In this document: piece by piece, positions 1 through 14,300 of the stretch
How positions within the stretch are numbered: position 1 is the first letter of the stretch
How the letters are laid out: every line of letters starts with the position of its first letter
NCBI GenBank assembly: GCA_033063855.1
Contig: CP093831.1
Span: 4,154,001-4,218,000, forward strand
Direction: 5' to 3'
DNA: 64,000 nt
From: Smittia aterrima
Lineage: Eukaryota; Arthropoda; Insecta; Diptera; Chironomidae
Program-made: the position numbers and the translations under genes
Notes under the pieces: model-generated
The model's database searches: none
The model's input: only the letters and a program-made list of their open reading frames with translations
What the model was told of the DNA's origin: nothing

Positions 1-3000
1 TAAATTGATATTGTTATCCTATAAAATATTGATGTAATTGCAATGAAAGCTTTACTTTGTTGACTATTGAAATTTGAAGAACTACACAAGCTGCATAAAT
101 CAATATGTTTTCGTTATTTCATCAAAGGTTTCGTATGTTGAAAGAAACCTTCAATTTTACCCTTTACAACTTCTCTTCAATGTTTCTTTCCTTAATTCAA
201 AAGTTCGCTTTGGATAATAACAGATTTAGAGACGACTATCAAGCTGAAAGGAAAACTTGAAAATTATAACTTTGGTTAAAAGTTTTCCACTCGAAAAAGA
301 ACTCGCAATTGTCTCAATTGATTAATGACAATGTTTCCTCTTCTGATTTTTATCGATGTTCGAGAGAGATATTTAAATGAAATATTCATTAGCGATGAAA
401 ATGTACATTTAATTGAATTTCAAGATAACTTGTCATTTCATATATTTATTATAATTAAAAACATTTATGCTCAGCGTGAGTTTACATGTTTGAACTGAAA
501 TTCAATGAATTGAATTCAAAGGGAACGATAAGCGTCGGGGATTGAAATATGACAAGACTAACATGGCAATTCAGTAAGAGCTTTTCAATTGTAATCCCTC
601 ACGGGGAGATTCCGACAAAAGCCATGTTAAAGCAGCGACGTTTAATCGATATGCCGGTTGGGGATATTAAGTAGATAAAGTGTTTTACTCATTACGAATA
701 AATTATCATCCAATTTTATCGCGGGGAAGTTTTTTTCTTCACAAGTTGTTCCATTGTGATTATGTCATTTCACTGCCTGTCATCCTTTCTACTCGCTTCG
801 AATTCGAGCCGCCCACGACGATTGTGCTGTAACATTACAATAATAATCGTGATTTGGAAATTAAATTGAAAATGTCCCATTGCGTTTCATCGAGCACAGA
901 GTGGAAAACAAAGTCAAAGCAGCTGTTGCGAGAGTGTTTTAGGGGTTGGAGTGGTGCTTGAGGTTTACAGTTTCAAAATATTATCGAATTTAAATATTAA
1001 ATAAATAATTTACTTCTCTGTTGTTTAATTTAATTTGATACTTGCTCGCAACGGAGTGGAAATTGTGCTACAAAGTTATCAAAAGGAAATTGGGAAAATT
1101 CAAATCAAGAAGTTTTCTGAATGTAGAAGAGAATTTCTTAATAGACTTCATTTCTGTTTAAATGGCGCTTTTTACTTGAAAGCTCAATAGCAGTCAATGA
1201 TTCTTAACATTCCAAGAAAAAGATTTGTTAAGACTCGTCAAAGCTATTCGCTTCGACCTTTTACTCGGTTCAAAGCACCTTTAGAGAATTTGCTCAGATT
1301 GAAAGAAGCATTAGCAAACTTATGAATATCCCCCTAAGTGCTTCATGAATTTGATTATGGAACTCCCACACGATCCTTTCCATATGGCTAAAAGCAGCTT
1401 TGAACTTTCTTCTTATTCACTTCGTTAGGAAAAGAAAGAAAACTTTATTTTTCGTCTTTCGCTTCAAAGGTTCAGAAATCATGAATATTCATTCAAAAAT
1501 AATAATTTTGTCAAAATGCAGAAAACATGGGAGAGAGACTTGAGAGCTGTGATCCTAATTGATGTTGTAAGCATCGTATGATCCTCAGAATTTGAGCAGA
1601 TTTCTTTTTCATCTCAGCTCCCTTTTCTTTACATAATTTTTTTGATCGAAGCGAGAGAGAAATTTACTTTAAAGATTACTTTTCAATCATCGCAATAAAC
1701 AAGAATTAAAATAGATTACGACGGAAGAGCACACACGAATAGGGGAGAACGAAATTTTCCTTCCTTTTCAATGAGAAGTAAGAAAGAAAGTTTTTTTTTT
1801 CTGAAAAACTTTTTCAAAGTTTTGGTTCTGTGGGCATAGGGAAAGTTTGTCAATCTCGGCAATTGATTGAGTTATCAAAATGTTGAGAAAAGTATTTGGG
1901 AAATTTTCAAGTTTTTCCATTAAAATCTTGACGGAATTTTCGATTTCTTCCAGTTAATCCCAATCAGAGATTTCTTGTCTTGGCGCTCACCACGCTCATT
2001 AGTTCGAAATCAACTTACTTATCAGACTTACTTGCGGAAGCGTTCCCTCCGACAAAAGTTTTCCATGAAAATTTATTTTATTGAATCATACACACACAAG
2101 CCAACTTTACTTCTTCATTCAAAAGACTTTTCCTTGATAGATTAAAAGGCAGAAATCCTTTAATGGGAGGAAATAATTGAGTTAAACTTTAGTAAAGTTA
2201 CCGAGTCATTTAATGTTGAGCGTCGGGAGGTGGAGTGCTTTACGTCTTCTCTTCTCCTCTCAGCTCTTCAAACTTTCATCGTTACCAACGACTCAATTTT
2301 CCAATTTCGAAGGGTTTTGCGCAGTAAATTAAAAAATCTGTAATAAAAAGGCGAGCGCCTCGAAATTCAATTAAGATCTGACCCATGTCAAGACTTGAGA
2401 TAATTTGTATCAATGTTTTGAGAAGAGGAATCTCGTCCCATCCGTCTTGTCACTCGGAGGGCTTCACTCGGAATTTAATTAATATGCATTTTAATAAACA
2501 GATTAAAAATGAAACGTTTTTATTTACGGTCGAGTCCGTTCGGAAGGAGAAAAGGCAATCTATCAATTACACCGGTCATGAAACGTTCTAAAAAGTTGTC
2601 GCTTCCTGCAGATGATGAATCGGATCTCGTTACAGAACTTGACGATGACTCTTGAATCCCATCATAAATTCACTTTTTATGTTTCTTGCTTTATTCTTTT
2701 TCGGGCACGAGATTCAGGACGAAAGATGAAAAAATTAAAGAAGCGAACCAACAGCGGGAGCATTTGCAAGTTAAAACGATTTCTTCTTTGCTCTTTTCCT
2801 TTCCTTTTGTCTTCGACTTGGTGTAACAATATTAAGGACGGAATGGAGATTTATTATGATTCCTTGAGGAAGGCCATTCCTTCTCCTTTCTTTCAGCATG
2901 CGACGGGTGCAGCATCAGATGGCGGGTGGAATGAATTAAGATTAAAATGTAATCAATCAAAAAAGAATCCTCTCAAGTGTGAGTCTGGTGCGAGAAATCT

Positions 3001-6000
3001 CTCGTGATAGCAAAGCAGAAACATGAATTATTAAGCGCTTTAATTATTCCACCAAATGGCAGGCAAATGAGAGGGAAAAAAAGTGAAGCGAATCCAATAA
3101 AAATCATCAACTCTGCTCCCCAGACACAACATGATGCAGATTCCGCTTGTGTTGGTGAGTGTGTGTGTGTCGAGTAATTTCATTTCTGCATGTTTAATAC
3201 AGAAAACTCGATAAAAAATTATGATTTTCGGTTTTATCATTCATTTCCCTCCCGATCACATCCTGCATCGAGCGAAACTTTTCACTCGCTCATCCCCCTC
3301 CGCGTCGACGGTTGCCTGAACAATGTGCACAAATTCAAAACCATCATGTTATAAATATCTCTTTTAGCGTGTACCTGCCGCATTCAGCTAGCACAAAAAA
3401 TTATTCCTGATCATACAATACGCCAATATTTGAAATTCCCAGTTGGAAAAGATTTCGAGATGAGCAAGTTTTCCTCACTTTAGAGGAAAATAAATCTTCC
3501 GATCGATTCTTGTGGGCAATTTCCCGTCTGGGCACGATTCGACTACCATACAGGATGGAGTGACTGCAAAAAAGGAAATGAAAACTTTTATTCGTTCGAC
3601 TGGAATTGTACTTTACAGCGAGTTGCCTGAGAGAGTGGGAAGAAGCAATGAATGTTGTTGGTTGTTGTGTCGGTAGAAGAGTTGATAGAAAGCAAGCAAA
3701 CCTACAAAACATATTTGATGTTGAAAAATGAGAAGCTCCGGGAGATTGCGATCAGAATTTTGTTGTTTTGTTGGTGGAGAACTCGAACCGAAAGAAAATT
3801 ATTGACAGAAACTTTCTGGATGTCGATTTTCCATTGAATAAATTTCAAAACGATGATTTTTTTTTCGTTATCTATTGGCGCACTCAGGGACTTCTGCCAC
3901 GCAATGCTCTTCATCCTATTCGTACAAATGAATTGAAGGAAAATGTGTCCCCCGACGTTGGCCTCGGAAACGAACGGCTGTCAATTTCCATCTCTCCGAC
4001 TCGAATACTTGTTGACGACCCTGCTCAGCTTGTTTCGGCAAAATTATTTCCCATTATATCTTATCTTCTCGAGTTCATATTTCCTCGAGTAATAAGTTTC
4101 GAATGCTGTTTGATAATCATGGCATATCCTTATTATGTTTACAACTTATCCGTATGCGAGGCAGTCAACTAGATAGGAGAGGAAAGATGACGACGAGGAT
4201 TGAGTGAATAAGAAGAATTTGAAGCGGTAGGGAAGCAGCCCAAACACATATCCACGGAACGCTTTGTCTGTTTTTGTCGAAAGCTCATTTCAAATTCATA
4301 AAACTTTTGCTATTTATCTGCTTTGTGTGTCGTTATTTCCTGTTTTTTTCTTTCTTTGTGATGCTAAGAAAGAGCGGAGAAGCAGTAGCACATAGCACAT
4401 CACATCTTATCAAATTAGATCAAATTGAAAAAAGTCATTTGATAGAGTGAGTGAGAGGGATGGAAAATAGGGAAGAAAGTATCAGCTCAAAACGAAAATC
4501 TATTAACTTGATTACGAAAGCAAGTGGAACGGTCTGGGGGGTTGGGGATGAAGAGGGAAATTTACGGCAGAAAACACTGCTCGTGCTAGTTTGCTGCTGC
4601 TATTTCCCCATCCTCTTAACCATCGTGCTCTGTTCTTTTCGGTGATTGCACGATAAAAGCTTGCAGAATGTAAACTACAGCCATGTCTGAATCATCATCA
4701 TCGCAAAACGCCTTTTGTGAAGTTTCCGAACGATAAAGCAATGCCTTTAACTCCGTGCTCCTATTCATTGCTTTTGTCTCCCATTTTCCCTCTGGCATTG
4801 ACTGCGAGACGTACAAACATGAACAGATTTTATTAATTCACAAACAAACTTTCAAACGAATGTGTTTCTCTCTCTCTCTCTTTGTCTGTCAATAGCAGCG
4901 ATGTCGTCCTAATAAGACTATTTGTAAATTCTCGCAATGTACTTGATTTACTAAAGCAACCTTCATCAAGTCCCTTTCGTTTTATCTCTCCTTCTCTCTA
5001 ACTTCCGCTTTTTCAAAAGTAAGTAATTTGATTGGAACAAATGGGAAAGAATGTCGACAATTATAATGGGAATGGCATGGATTTAATTTCCCAGTGATTA
5101 TATTGGAGAAACGACGACGACAACGACGCATCGAGGAAGATTGACGATAGAAAATACATCATGTTTCATTGCCTAGAAAATGAAATGTGATGTGTGACAT
5201 AAATTTAATCCCCGATCTCTCTCTCGTTCACTCCGTTCCCTCCAACCGCTGTTTCCTCTCCAAATCACAAAATGTCTTTTTGCTCGCTCGCAGAAGATTT
5301 AATTACCATCCGCAGAATGATTTATTCCTGATTTCGCAGCCAACATCGAGACTTTTATGAATGCCAAAGCGGAAGAAAAATTGCAGACGGAGGTGGAGTG
5401 GTGGATTCTTTGACTTCCCGCTCCCTTCATCGCCCTCGCTCAAAGCGACTCGAAAAGTATTTTTCGTCGACATAAACGAAAATTACGCGGTTCTCGCGAA
5501 AACCTGGAAAATATAAAACCGACGAGTTTTCTTATTTTCATTTTAGTAAAATGCAAAGTTAAAGTGCTTTGGCTAAACTTTGAATTGTGAACGTTCATAC
5601 CACAGGTTGTTTTAATATTCAAAATGTTTCACTTATGCTCCCGGTTTGCTTTAGTAATTATCAGCAAGCAAACTTGCTCAAGAGTGTTCGCTTCTCACGT
5701 TTGTAACTATCAGAGCGCGAAAGCGTCAGTTTGTTGCAATCGCAGCGGTGGAAAAAGTTTTGTGTGCAAACAACAGAAAATCGCAATGAATTATTCAAGC
5801 TCGTTCAGCAGGAGTTCCGTGGAAGAAGTATTTTTTTTTTGTGTTTCCCATTTTCATAAATAGCGTTTAATGAAATTCTCTACGAGAACATCGCATATTG
5901 TGATAGCTGAAACACGAAGTAATTAAGTTGCCATGCATTATCAATGAATTCCCAACTGTCTCCGGATTAAAACGCAAGCAAGGACTTCGGGAGAGCGTTT

Positions 6001-8374
6001 TAAAAAGCAATTTGATATTCATGGAGCGTTGTTGAAACTAATTTTTTTCCGGGATGATACTTCCATTTCAGCTCTCGACGGAGGAATCATTCAATCGTAA
6101 AGAAATATTAGCTCCACATTTCTCGCATGTCGCGTCGCAAAGGGCGCTGCTGACAAAAATCGGGAAATCGTGGAGAACGAAAGCCATTAGTCGCTCATTA
6201 ACACGTTCCATGTATCTCATCTCAATGATTTTACAAACTTTTCCTTCTTGGGCGACGATGAGAGAGAGAGAATAATTCGTAAAAACCGACGAATAGGGCG
6301 ACGAGGCGGAGGCGATGGCAAAGAAAGTTATTCATTTACACAAAACAAGCAGAAACACAAAACGGCAGCAGCAGTAAAAAAAAGAAGTTCTCAACTTTAA
6401 AACATCCTCATTTTTCAAAAATTCCTTACACTTCATTGAACATGAGCAAAATAGCAGTAAGCGAGGTGGTGGGAGTAAACTCAGAAAATTCCTATTGCCA
6501 TTCTCGCACTTACACCCAGAGGAGTGTGGAGGCAAGGAACTTTCTCTGTATCTGCATTTATGTTACAAATGCTTTCTGCTTGCTTAATGAAACACAAATG
6601 ATGGCGCAAATTTTTACCCATGTAATTAAAAGACTTTTAAGGAAATTAAAATGCACATCAGCCATCCAGGATGGGAGGAACTTTACCATTTCAACTCAAC
6701 ACACACCCTGAGAGACAAATTTCCACATTCATGCTCAACCAAACGTAAAAGGAATCTTTTGTATGTGGCATAATCTTGAAGCATTAAGTCTTCTCGTATG
6801 CAAAATACCGTAAAGATGAACCGGGCTAAGGGAGGGAGGAGAGGACAAGAAAAAGAAGAAGAGCTGAGAAGATTTCAAAAATCAAATATCCATGTCTCCA
6901 TGTCCTCAGCATAACTTTTACCACTCTCAGCGGAAGAAGTTTGCCTTTGCTTCGAAAGTTTTTAATCTGTTTTGAAAAGGAGACTTTTCATCTCTCAAAA
7001 CGAACGAACGAACGAACTAGTCTTCCTACTTACGTTCTGCATTTTTGAATTTGAAAAGAAAAGCAAAGAAAGAAAAGTTTGAGTTTTATGTTTGATTCTT
7101 GTTGCCTGCAAATGTGATGTTTATTCTTCTGTAGTTTTGCTCCGTGCAGTGTCGCCTTGCGCCAACCACACACGTAAACACCATAAATTAACTTTGCCTC
7201 CTCGTTCCACTCTCTTTCCCTCTCTCTCTCTCTCGTCCGTTTGAAACGTGATTGTGCTCGGAGCTTTTAAGGAAACACCTTTTAATTGTTGTACAATAAA
7301 ACGATAATGGCCTTAACGTGATTCAAATCGGAACGTATTGGATAATTTAATTTCGTGCAGTTTCTTTCTCTCTCTCACTAACTATTTTAGCAACGATGCT
7401 TGCAGTTTAAGTTTTGCATTTTCATTAGATTTTAAATTTGAATTAAAACTGCTAATTGAGTTTTTAATCGAAAAATTCCTCGTCGCTGTCATAGAGCGGA
7501 ATGGAAAAGTTAAAATGGAAGGGGAGAAGTGTTTTGGAAGTAACGTAATTCGAAAGAGGGTGAAGGAATTTGAGTTTATGATTTTGTCGCAAAAAGTAAA
7601 ATCAGCGAGAAGAAAATTAAGAAATTCTAGGAAAAGCCAAAATTATTTTCCTTTCATGAAAACTTTCCTATGAAATAATTTTTTTTTTCATTCAACGTCG
7701 AAAGGAAATATGTTTTCTTCTTCGAAAAGTTCCACGTGAAAATTCCATGCTCGACAACATTAATACAAAGAACCTTACAATTTGTAGCAACGATCTGAAC
7801 CTTACATCGAAATATGGAGTTGCGCAAATCGTGACGATGTTGCTCAGTCGTGTCATCGTATCTTACTTCAATATTTTTCTGCCTTCAGTACTGAATTACA
7901 GCTCTATTGGATTAAACACGGCTAAAAGTTGCTCGTAGGAAAAGCCCTATAGTGGAAATCAGCCCAGCAAGCCAGCGAACAGAGAATAAAGTTGTTTTGT
8001 GAGAATTTTCTTGCAAAATCCCATCGAAAAGAAAAAGAAAATAATCAAGAATCAAGTTTAGTTTTAATAATATTTTCTTCGCGAAACGAAAGAAAGAAAA
8101 TAAAATTCTTTCGTGTAAAAAAAAATCTTCTCGTCATCGACAGTGATATCTTTTTAATAAATTTACGTCTATTTTGTAATTGCAAACAAGTCTAATTTAT
8201 ACTTAGAATTTTGCAAATAAATATTTATTACATAAAATAAAAAAGAGAGAAAATTTTGTTGGCATAAAATCCGCGGCGAAGTGAAAATAAAAGAAAAAAA
8301 AAGTCGAAGCTACAGCGAGTCGAGAAATTTTTCGAGTGTAAATAAAAATAAAAGAAAAATCTTTCGGTGTAAAA
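1..8374. other. Non-coding upstream region of the Mad-family gene
   Basis: I see no exon, RNA gene or transposon that I can support in these 8.4 kb. The open frames are short, unlike any family I know, and interrupted in all frames. The stretch holds short CT tracts (near 4868-4882, 5217-5225 and 7211-7234) and A/T homopolymers. The last 200 bp or so before 8375 probably include the 5' untranslated region of the Mad-family gene. I cannot place the transcription start, and a 5' non-coding exon further upstream is possible. Confidence 0.5.
7211..7234. repeat. CT-rich microsatellite tract
   Basis: An imperfect CT run, ending in about 14 perfect bases before the tract breaks. On the opposite strand it reads as clustered GAGAG, the core bound by GAGA-factor-type proteins in flies. 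It lies about 1.1 kb upstream of the first coding exon of the Mad-family gene. Confidence 0.6.
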
Positions 8375-11300
8375 ATGAGTATTGCAGTTCTTATTGAAGC
8401 AGCAGAGTTTCTGGAAAGGCGTGAGAGAGGTAACAAACGGCTTTGATTTATTTGCAAAAGTAAAAAAAATAATTCGCAATCGCCTGAGCTCAGCTCGAAT
8501 CCACCTCGCGTCCCCCAGAAAACAGTGAAGAAAAAAAATCGACAAAAAGGCGAGAAAAAAGAAAATAAAACAAATATGGCGCTTTTTCATTTTATACACA
8601 AAACTCCTCTACATCAGCTGTTTTGCAAAAGTGTTCGAGAGCGATATCGAAGTAGCGGAGAAGACATTTCTCGATTATTCTTCTGCTATCTCCATTGATA
8701 CGTTTTAATTAGTTTAATCACATCCCATGGCGGTCCTAAATTGGAATTTATGATTTTTACATCCTCCCGAGCATTGCTGTGGAGACAAAATTTCGATAGT
8801 AATTGTCGGCCTAGCCCAAAAACCACTTAATTCTTCTTATGCTATCCCCGATCACACAAATACTCGCTTCGTTGAGTCAGCACATATAATGCACAACGTG
8901 AGTGTGTGCGAGCTTTAAGCGGCCCGATTCTCCTCCATGTGATTAACGTGCGGTTGAATAATGCTCGCGTCACTGATTGTTTACGTTCAACTGTTTGTTT
9001 CGCCGTCGTCTTCTTTTATCGAGAAGAAAAGTACGAGAAAAAAAAGTACACAGAAAATATTTACAGTCGTCGAAGTGCGAGTGAGTGAGAGCGAACTGGC
9101 TTTTCAACAAAAATAGACGAACCGATTTTCTTTTCTTCTTTCCCCATCACGCGGGCATGATGAGCACGACTTTTGATATTGTTTTTATTAGTTTATCGCC
9201 ATATTCCACGTCAAAGTTTTTTATGATCGCACCGAATGGAAAAATCCATAAGCCAGCAGTCCGCCCCGCTCTGCAAATATTTCATGACGAGAACCCGTTT
9301 TTTTTTCGTGTTGTTTATCAATTATTTTTATCCCCGGCCGGCTGACCAGCTAATCGAGTAGTTTCATTAATTCTCTCAAGCTCGACACATAAAAAAAAAG
9401 CTACAAAGCGAAATGTTTGATGAATAATAATCAAATAATGTTGTCGTTGCCCCCGTAAACTCTCCACATTCCCTTCGCGCGCGCTATTTCTCACTTTGCC
9501 TTGTTCCGTCACTAAACGTGCCACGAAAACAAACCGTTTTTAATGAAACGACACAGAGCTAAACAACAACTATTTTTTCACTGTTGTGTGAATATTTTTA
9601 TTTTCGGTTGATGATCTACGGAGAAAGATGATGATTTTATAAAAATACACATTTTTATTGCGCGTACAAACAACATCAACAATAACATCTTAATACACGC
9701 AGAGCCATCTCGATCCGTCGACGTTGAGAGTATAAACATAAACCCGAAATTTTTATTGTAAACAACTTGGAGAAGCAGCCGCTCGATGGTGTTTGTTATT
9801 CAATCTCATTCGCTCACTCTCTCTCTCTCCATTTCACTTACTTGCTCCTTCCCCCTGACTTTTAATCACAATCCATTTGATATTTATAATAGACAAACAA
9901 GTCGAGCGGCAGCAGCAGCTCATAATGCTTTACACACAATGTGACCTTTATATCAGAAAATTCTCTTTTCGTTTGTGCGGTGAGTGAATGTGTGCATGGA
10001 TCTACTTCTACGCGCGCGGCTGTGAATGAATGCGAACGGTTACAATGTGAAGGATTTGCGCGCACATCTGTTGTTTTGGCAGCGAGTATTTTTAGAAAAA
10101 CATCCAAAACAACGCATAAATCGATTGGAAGAATCTTTTTGAAGTTTACTTTGCGCCTTTGCCTCTTTTTCGTTCTCGTGAAAGTGAGCGAGAGCTCGGC
10201 CCATTAGCTCGGCAAACATTTATTTAGCATAATGGAGATGTGACTATTTATGACTTTTAAGGGCTTCGCTGCTCCAAAATGATTTCGGACATGTCAGAAA
10301 CGGTAAACGCGTCTTTCACGCTTCTATCTCTTCACTTTGCGCTCATCTTCTCCACCAGTGAAATTTCTCATTTGAATATTTTACAAATTAAAATCCACTT
10401 ATTATCCACGACTAACCATAGTTCATTTTCACTCGAGCTGAACTCCATTAAAAGCGGGCAGAAAAGTGTGTGAGAGAGAGAGAAAGAGAGAGCGAATGGA
10501 AACGTGATGGAATAAACAATTTAACGATCGTTGGACAGTTGCTTTGTATCGCGAGAAGCTCACACCGGACGACGACTACGACGATGAACAACGGAGCAAG
10601 CAGAAGAACTTTGCAAACTCAAATGCTCCATGTACAGTTAGCTTCACATAAATTAATTAAACACTTTGCAAAGTGTTTGTGCACAAATCGGAATGGTTAC
10701 GGCCTGCGAGCTTTTATCGCTTCGTCTCTCTTTCATTCGCATTGTATCGGTCCCGCGAACTCAGCGAAACCGAATATAAAACATTTCACAACACCTCTCG
10801 TAGGTGTAAATTTACATTTTTTCCATGTTGTTCCTCCGTGTTTGCTTTGGCACTTAACAAAAACATATTGTGAAACTTGATTTTCAATTAGGTAATTTCA
10901 TTATTCACCCTACAGTTCGGGTCGTCTCGCTTTATCGAAATCATCATGCTCTTTTGAAAAATGACTTCCTTTTGAATTGTTTTCTTCCCGTTTGCCCCGT
11001 CGTCATCAATGAGTGAACACTCAATTCGAACTCTCCTCGCCTTGTTCCGAAAGACCGGCAAGAGGAAAGGACTGCATTTAAGACACATTAGTGACTATTT
11101 GTCTTGTCAATGATTGATACATGTAATGGCACTAAAGAGCTCTTATAAAATTACAATAAATAATTCTTTTTATCGGGGCCAGTCATGCATCAAAAAAAAA
11201 CTTTTTTTTTCTTTTCGAGAAACATCTTTCACTTCCATCCAATCGCTCACTCGATCGTCAGAAATGCATCAGCTCGGCATTATCATCACTTTTCTAGCAA

Positions 11301-14300
11301 ACAACCTTCAAATCTAAGCGATTCATAAATTCTCATTCCGCTTCGCACTCTCTCTCTCTCTCACTCAATGTTCGAGAGATATTTTTTCCGGGAGGATATT
11401 ATTCAACATTAATGCCAGGCACCATCATTTATCGTAAACAAAAACCCGACGAAAAAAAAATGAGCCAACCAAAGACGTAATGTGAAGAGAAAAAAAAACG
11501 CTGAACTGCTTTTTGTCAGCTCTCAGCTCCATCATTGCCATTGAAAACCGAAAAATAATGTTTTCTCCACTCTTGGTTGAAACATTTTTTGTTTCACTTC
11601 AAGTAGCAAAGAGAATCGACTCGAATGATATTTCAATGACAAGAAAATGTCACACATGCACACACAATATCGAGAAAAGAAAAACCAGCGCAAAAAATAA
11701 ACCTAAGCAAAGACGAGAAAGAATCACACAAGTTACATTTGCACACGTATCTGCACATCCACCGTCAAGCTGTTGCATCAAGAGCCGGACGAAAAGCGAA
11801 GGCAAATATCAGATGGCATCGCAATGCGCTCAGATAATTTGCATTTAATTACACTTTAAAATTGCCCTTTTTACATTTTACACATTCAGGGACTGTACGA
11901 ATGTTTCGTCACGTAATTAAGAGTTTAACAAATTCTAATTGTCACGTAATTGCTAATCGTTCCCCTCTACATCGCTCAATCATCATACAATTGTGATATT
12001 TGACGAGAAGCGCTTTGTTGGCTGTCGTTGTGCGTATGAGTCTAAAAAGCGATGATAATGATGAAGCACGACGGGAAAAAATCGTAAATAATTAGAAAAT
12101 AATTGAACGTGTTGTTAAGGGCGAAAAGCGAGGCTTGAGTTATAATTAAAAGAAATGCTCCTCGTTATTAGGAAGTCAGATGGAAGTCACCGAATTTTTT
12201 TTCTTCTCTTCTAGAATTTAACTTTTCTTCCGGAGCGAAGGCACACATGGAAACAATGTTGGATAATTAAAATCTACTTTTCCCTCTCGCTCGGTGCACA
12301 AACACACAAACGACTTCCAATTATTTGTTAATTAGAATAATAAATGCTTACAAATTTTCCTCTTTATTACGTTAATGTGCGACGAGGTGGGTCTCGTTCT
12401 CTTCTTGCAAAGGCTGCAAAGTCGAAACGGTGGAGAGGAAGAATTAAAAATGAATGTCAGGGGGCGCGTGAGCAAGCGATTTTAGGCAAATGGAAATCTT
12501 ATCTTTACGATTAAACGTTAAAAATTTATTTTTACGACGATTTTCCCAATTCCACCACCGAAAGTAACAGCGATTCTCATAAACCTGATTATAATATTTC
12601 GTGATTATTTCCACTTTATTTCAGAGCAAGAACATGGATACGCAACTAGTTTACCCGTTACGCTTGAGACAACGAAACTTCGAGCGACGACGGTGACGAA
12701 TAATAAAAAACTCTCGAGGGGTGGCAATAAGAAAACACAGGGGAATAGGTGAGTTGATGTGCTTCAGTTGTCGAAGGCGAGAGAGAGAACTGAACGTAAT
12801 AAGTGGATTTGCGCTAATTTATTCCGGGAAACGGACACGTTGTTGACACGTTTCCACTCGACTGTTGTGTCAGTAGCTCAGGTGAATGGAATTCCCATGC
12901 GAGGACGACGAGCTCTTGTCCAGCCTTCTCGCAACGAAAAGGAAATTCAAATTAATTGACATAGTAATTATGTTACTAGAAATAGATGATGATGATGAGA
13001 ATAGTTGCGCTTTGATTACAAAGGTAGATTTGTGTGTCTACATTTAGTCAACTCGAATGAAGCCTCACGATAATTTCGGTAATTTGAGTGAGAATTGTAA
13101 AGCTTTTAATCAATTAATAATGCTAGCGAATCAAGCCATTGTCGAGTATTTGATCGATTTCCACCTAATTCTGACTCTAATTACATAGAGTGCTCAGTTT
13201 CTTGTGAGTTTAGAAGCCGGACAATGAAGTAAACTGGTTTTGTTTGTTCATAAAGCAAAAGCTAATCTTCAACAAGCGTCATCAGCATTACAAATTATTT
13301 CCACTCAATCTAAAACCAATTATTGGACATTGTCACATGAGGCGGTTCAATAACTGCAGTCGATTGTTTTCAACAGTCGTTGTCGTCGAGTCGTCGTTAA
13401 GCAAATGCTTATCTGAAATTGCGCCGCTTGTTCTTTAATGGACTAGACTCGTGTGCTGATAAGAGAAAGGGCCTTGCATTTTTTTTTTATGGACTCAATG
13501 CACATTTGCCCTGGTCGCGGCTTTCGATAGTTTCAGCTGAGAGTGCTTCGTTTAAAAAATGATTGATTTTTTGTCGGGATAGCAGTGAAAAGCGTTTCTC
13601 AATGTCTATTTTTAATGCTTGCGCCTCGTGTTTTTGGCTCTGTCGTCAGCAACACATAAAAGCAGCCAATTTCCATTTTTTCCTTTTCTCTTTGACGCTG
13701 TTTTCTATTCGTTCGTCAGGTATTCCAACCGCTCGATGTCGGTAGCCGTTTTCGGGGTCGAAAATTATCTTTCTCTCAATCGCGTTTAGTTGGCCAGTCG
13801 CGTTCATTTCCTGGCTAATCTGTGAATATAATTTCCAGAGAAGGTTCTTTATTGTTCATCGAGAGATTAAACTTTAATGTCAAGAAGAAGTTATTTTATT
13901 GCGGGAAACAGCGAAACAAATTTCTAAGCCAAAAAGAGTCATGCTAAGCAATCGACTACGTCAACGTTTTGAAACCAAAGACAATGACTAAGAAACCTGT
14001 ATGCGACCACGTCAACTCAAAATGTTAGCTCAAATCGATAACACGACTGGAAATAACAACAATCGTTAGTCATGAGACCTCTTCACGCTAACCACTGAAG
14101 TAAAATGAAACCATGATGATGCATAGTGCACACATGCAAATGATTTGATGTTTCATATAGCTCGACACGTTAAAATTTATTAAAATATGTCTTCTCTGCG
14201 CGCCCTTTCTTGACAATTTCGGTTTAATAAATGCTCAACGACATTCGCATTCATGACTTCTAGCATTAGAAACACGTCCTTTGTGAACGAGAACGACTTT

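Noticed and set aside
3768..4172. A plus-strand open frame of 134 codons
   Set aside because: It has no recognisable domain, a mixed low-complexity composition, and no splice context. It fits chance ORF length in this region.
8228..8599. A minus-strand frame of 123 codons, Phe-rich
   Set aside because: It lies antisense to the first coding exon of the Mad-family gene. The Phe richness simply mirrors A-rich plus-strand sequence.
10470..10880. A plus-strand frame of 136 codons beginning with Arg-Glu repeats
   Set aside because: The start is a translated GA microsatellite and the rest resembles no protein. It lies inside intron 1 of the Mad-family gene.
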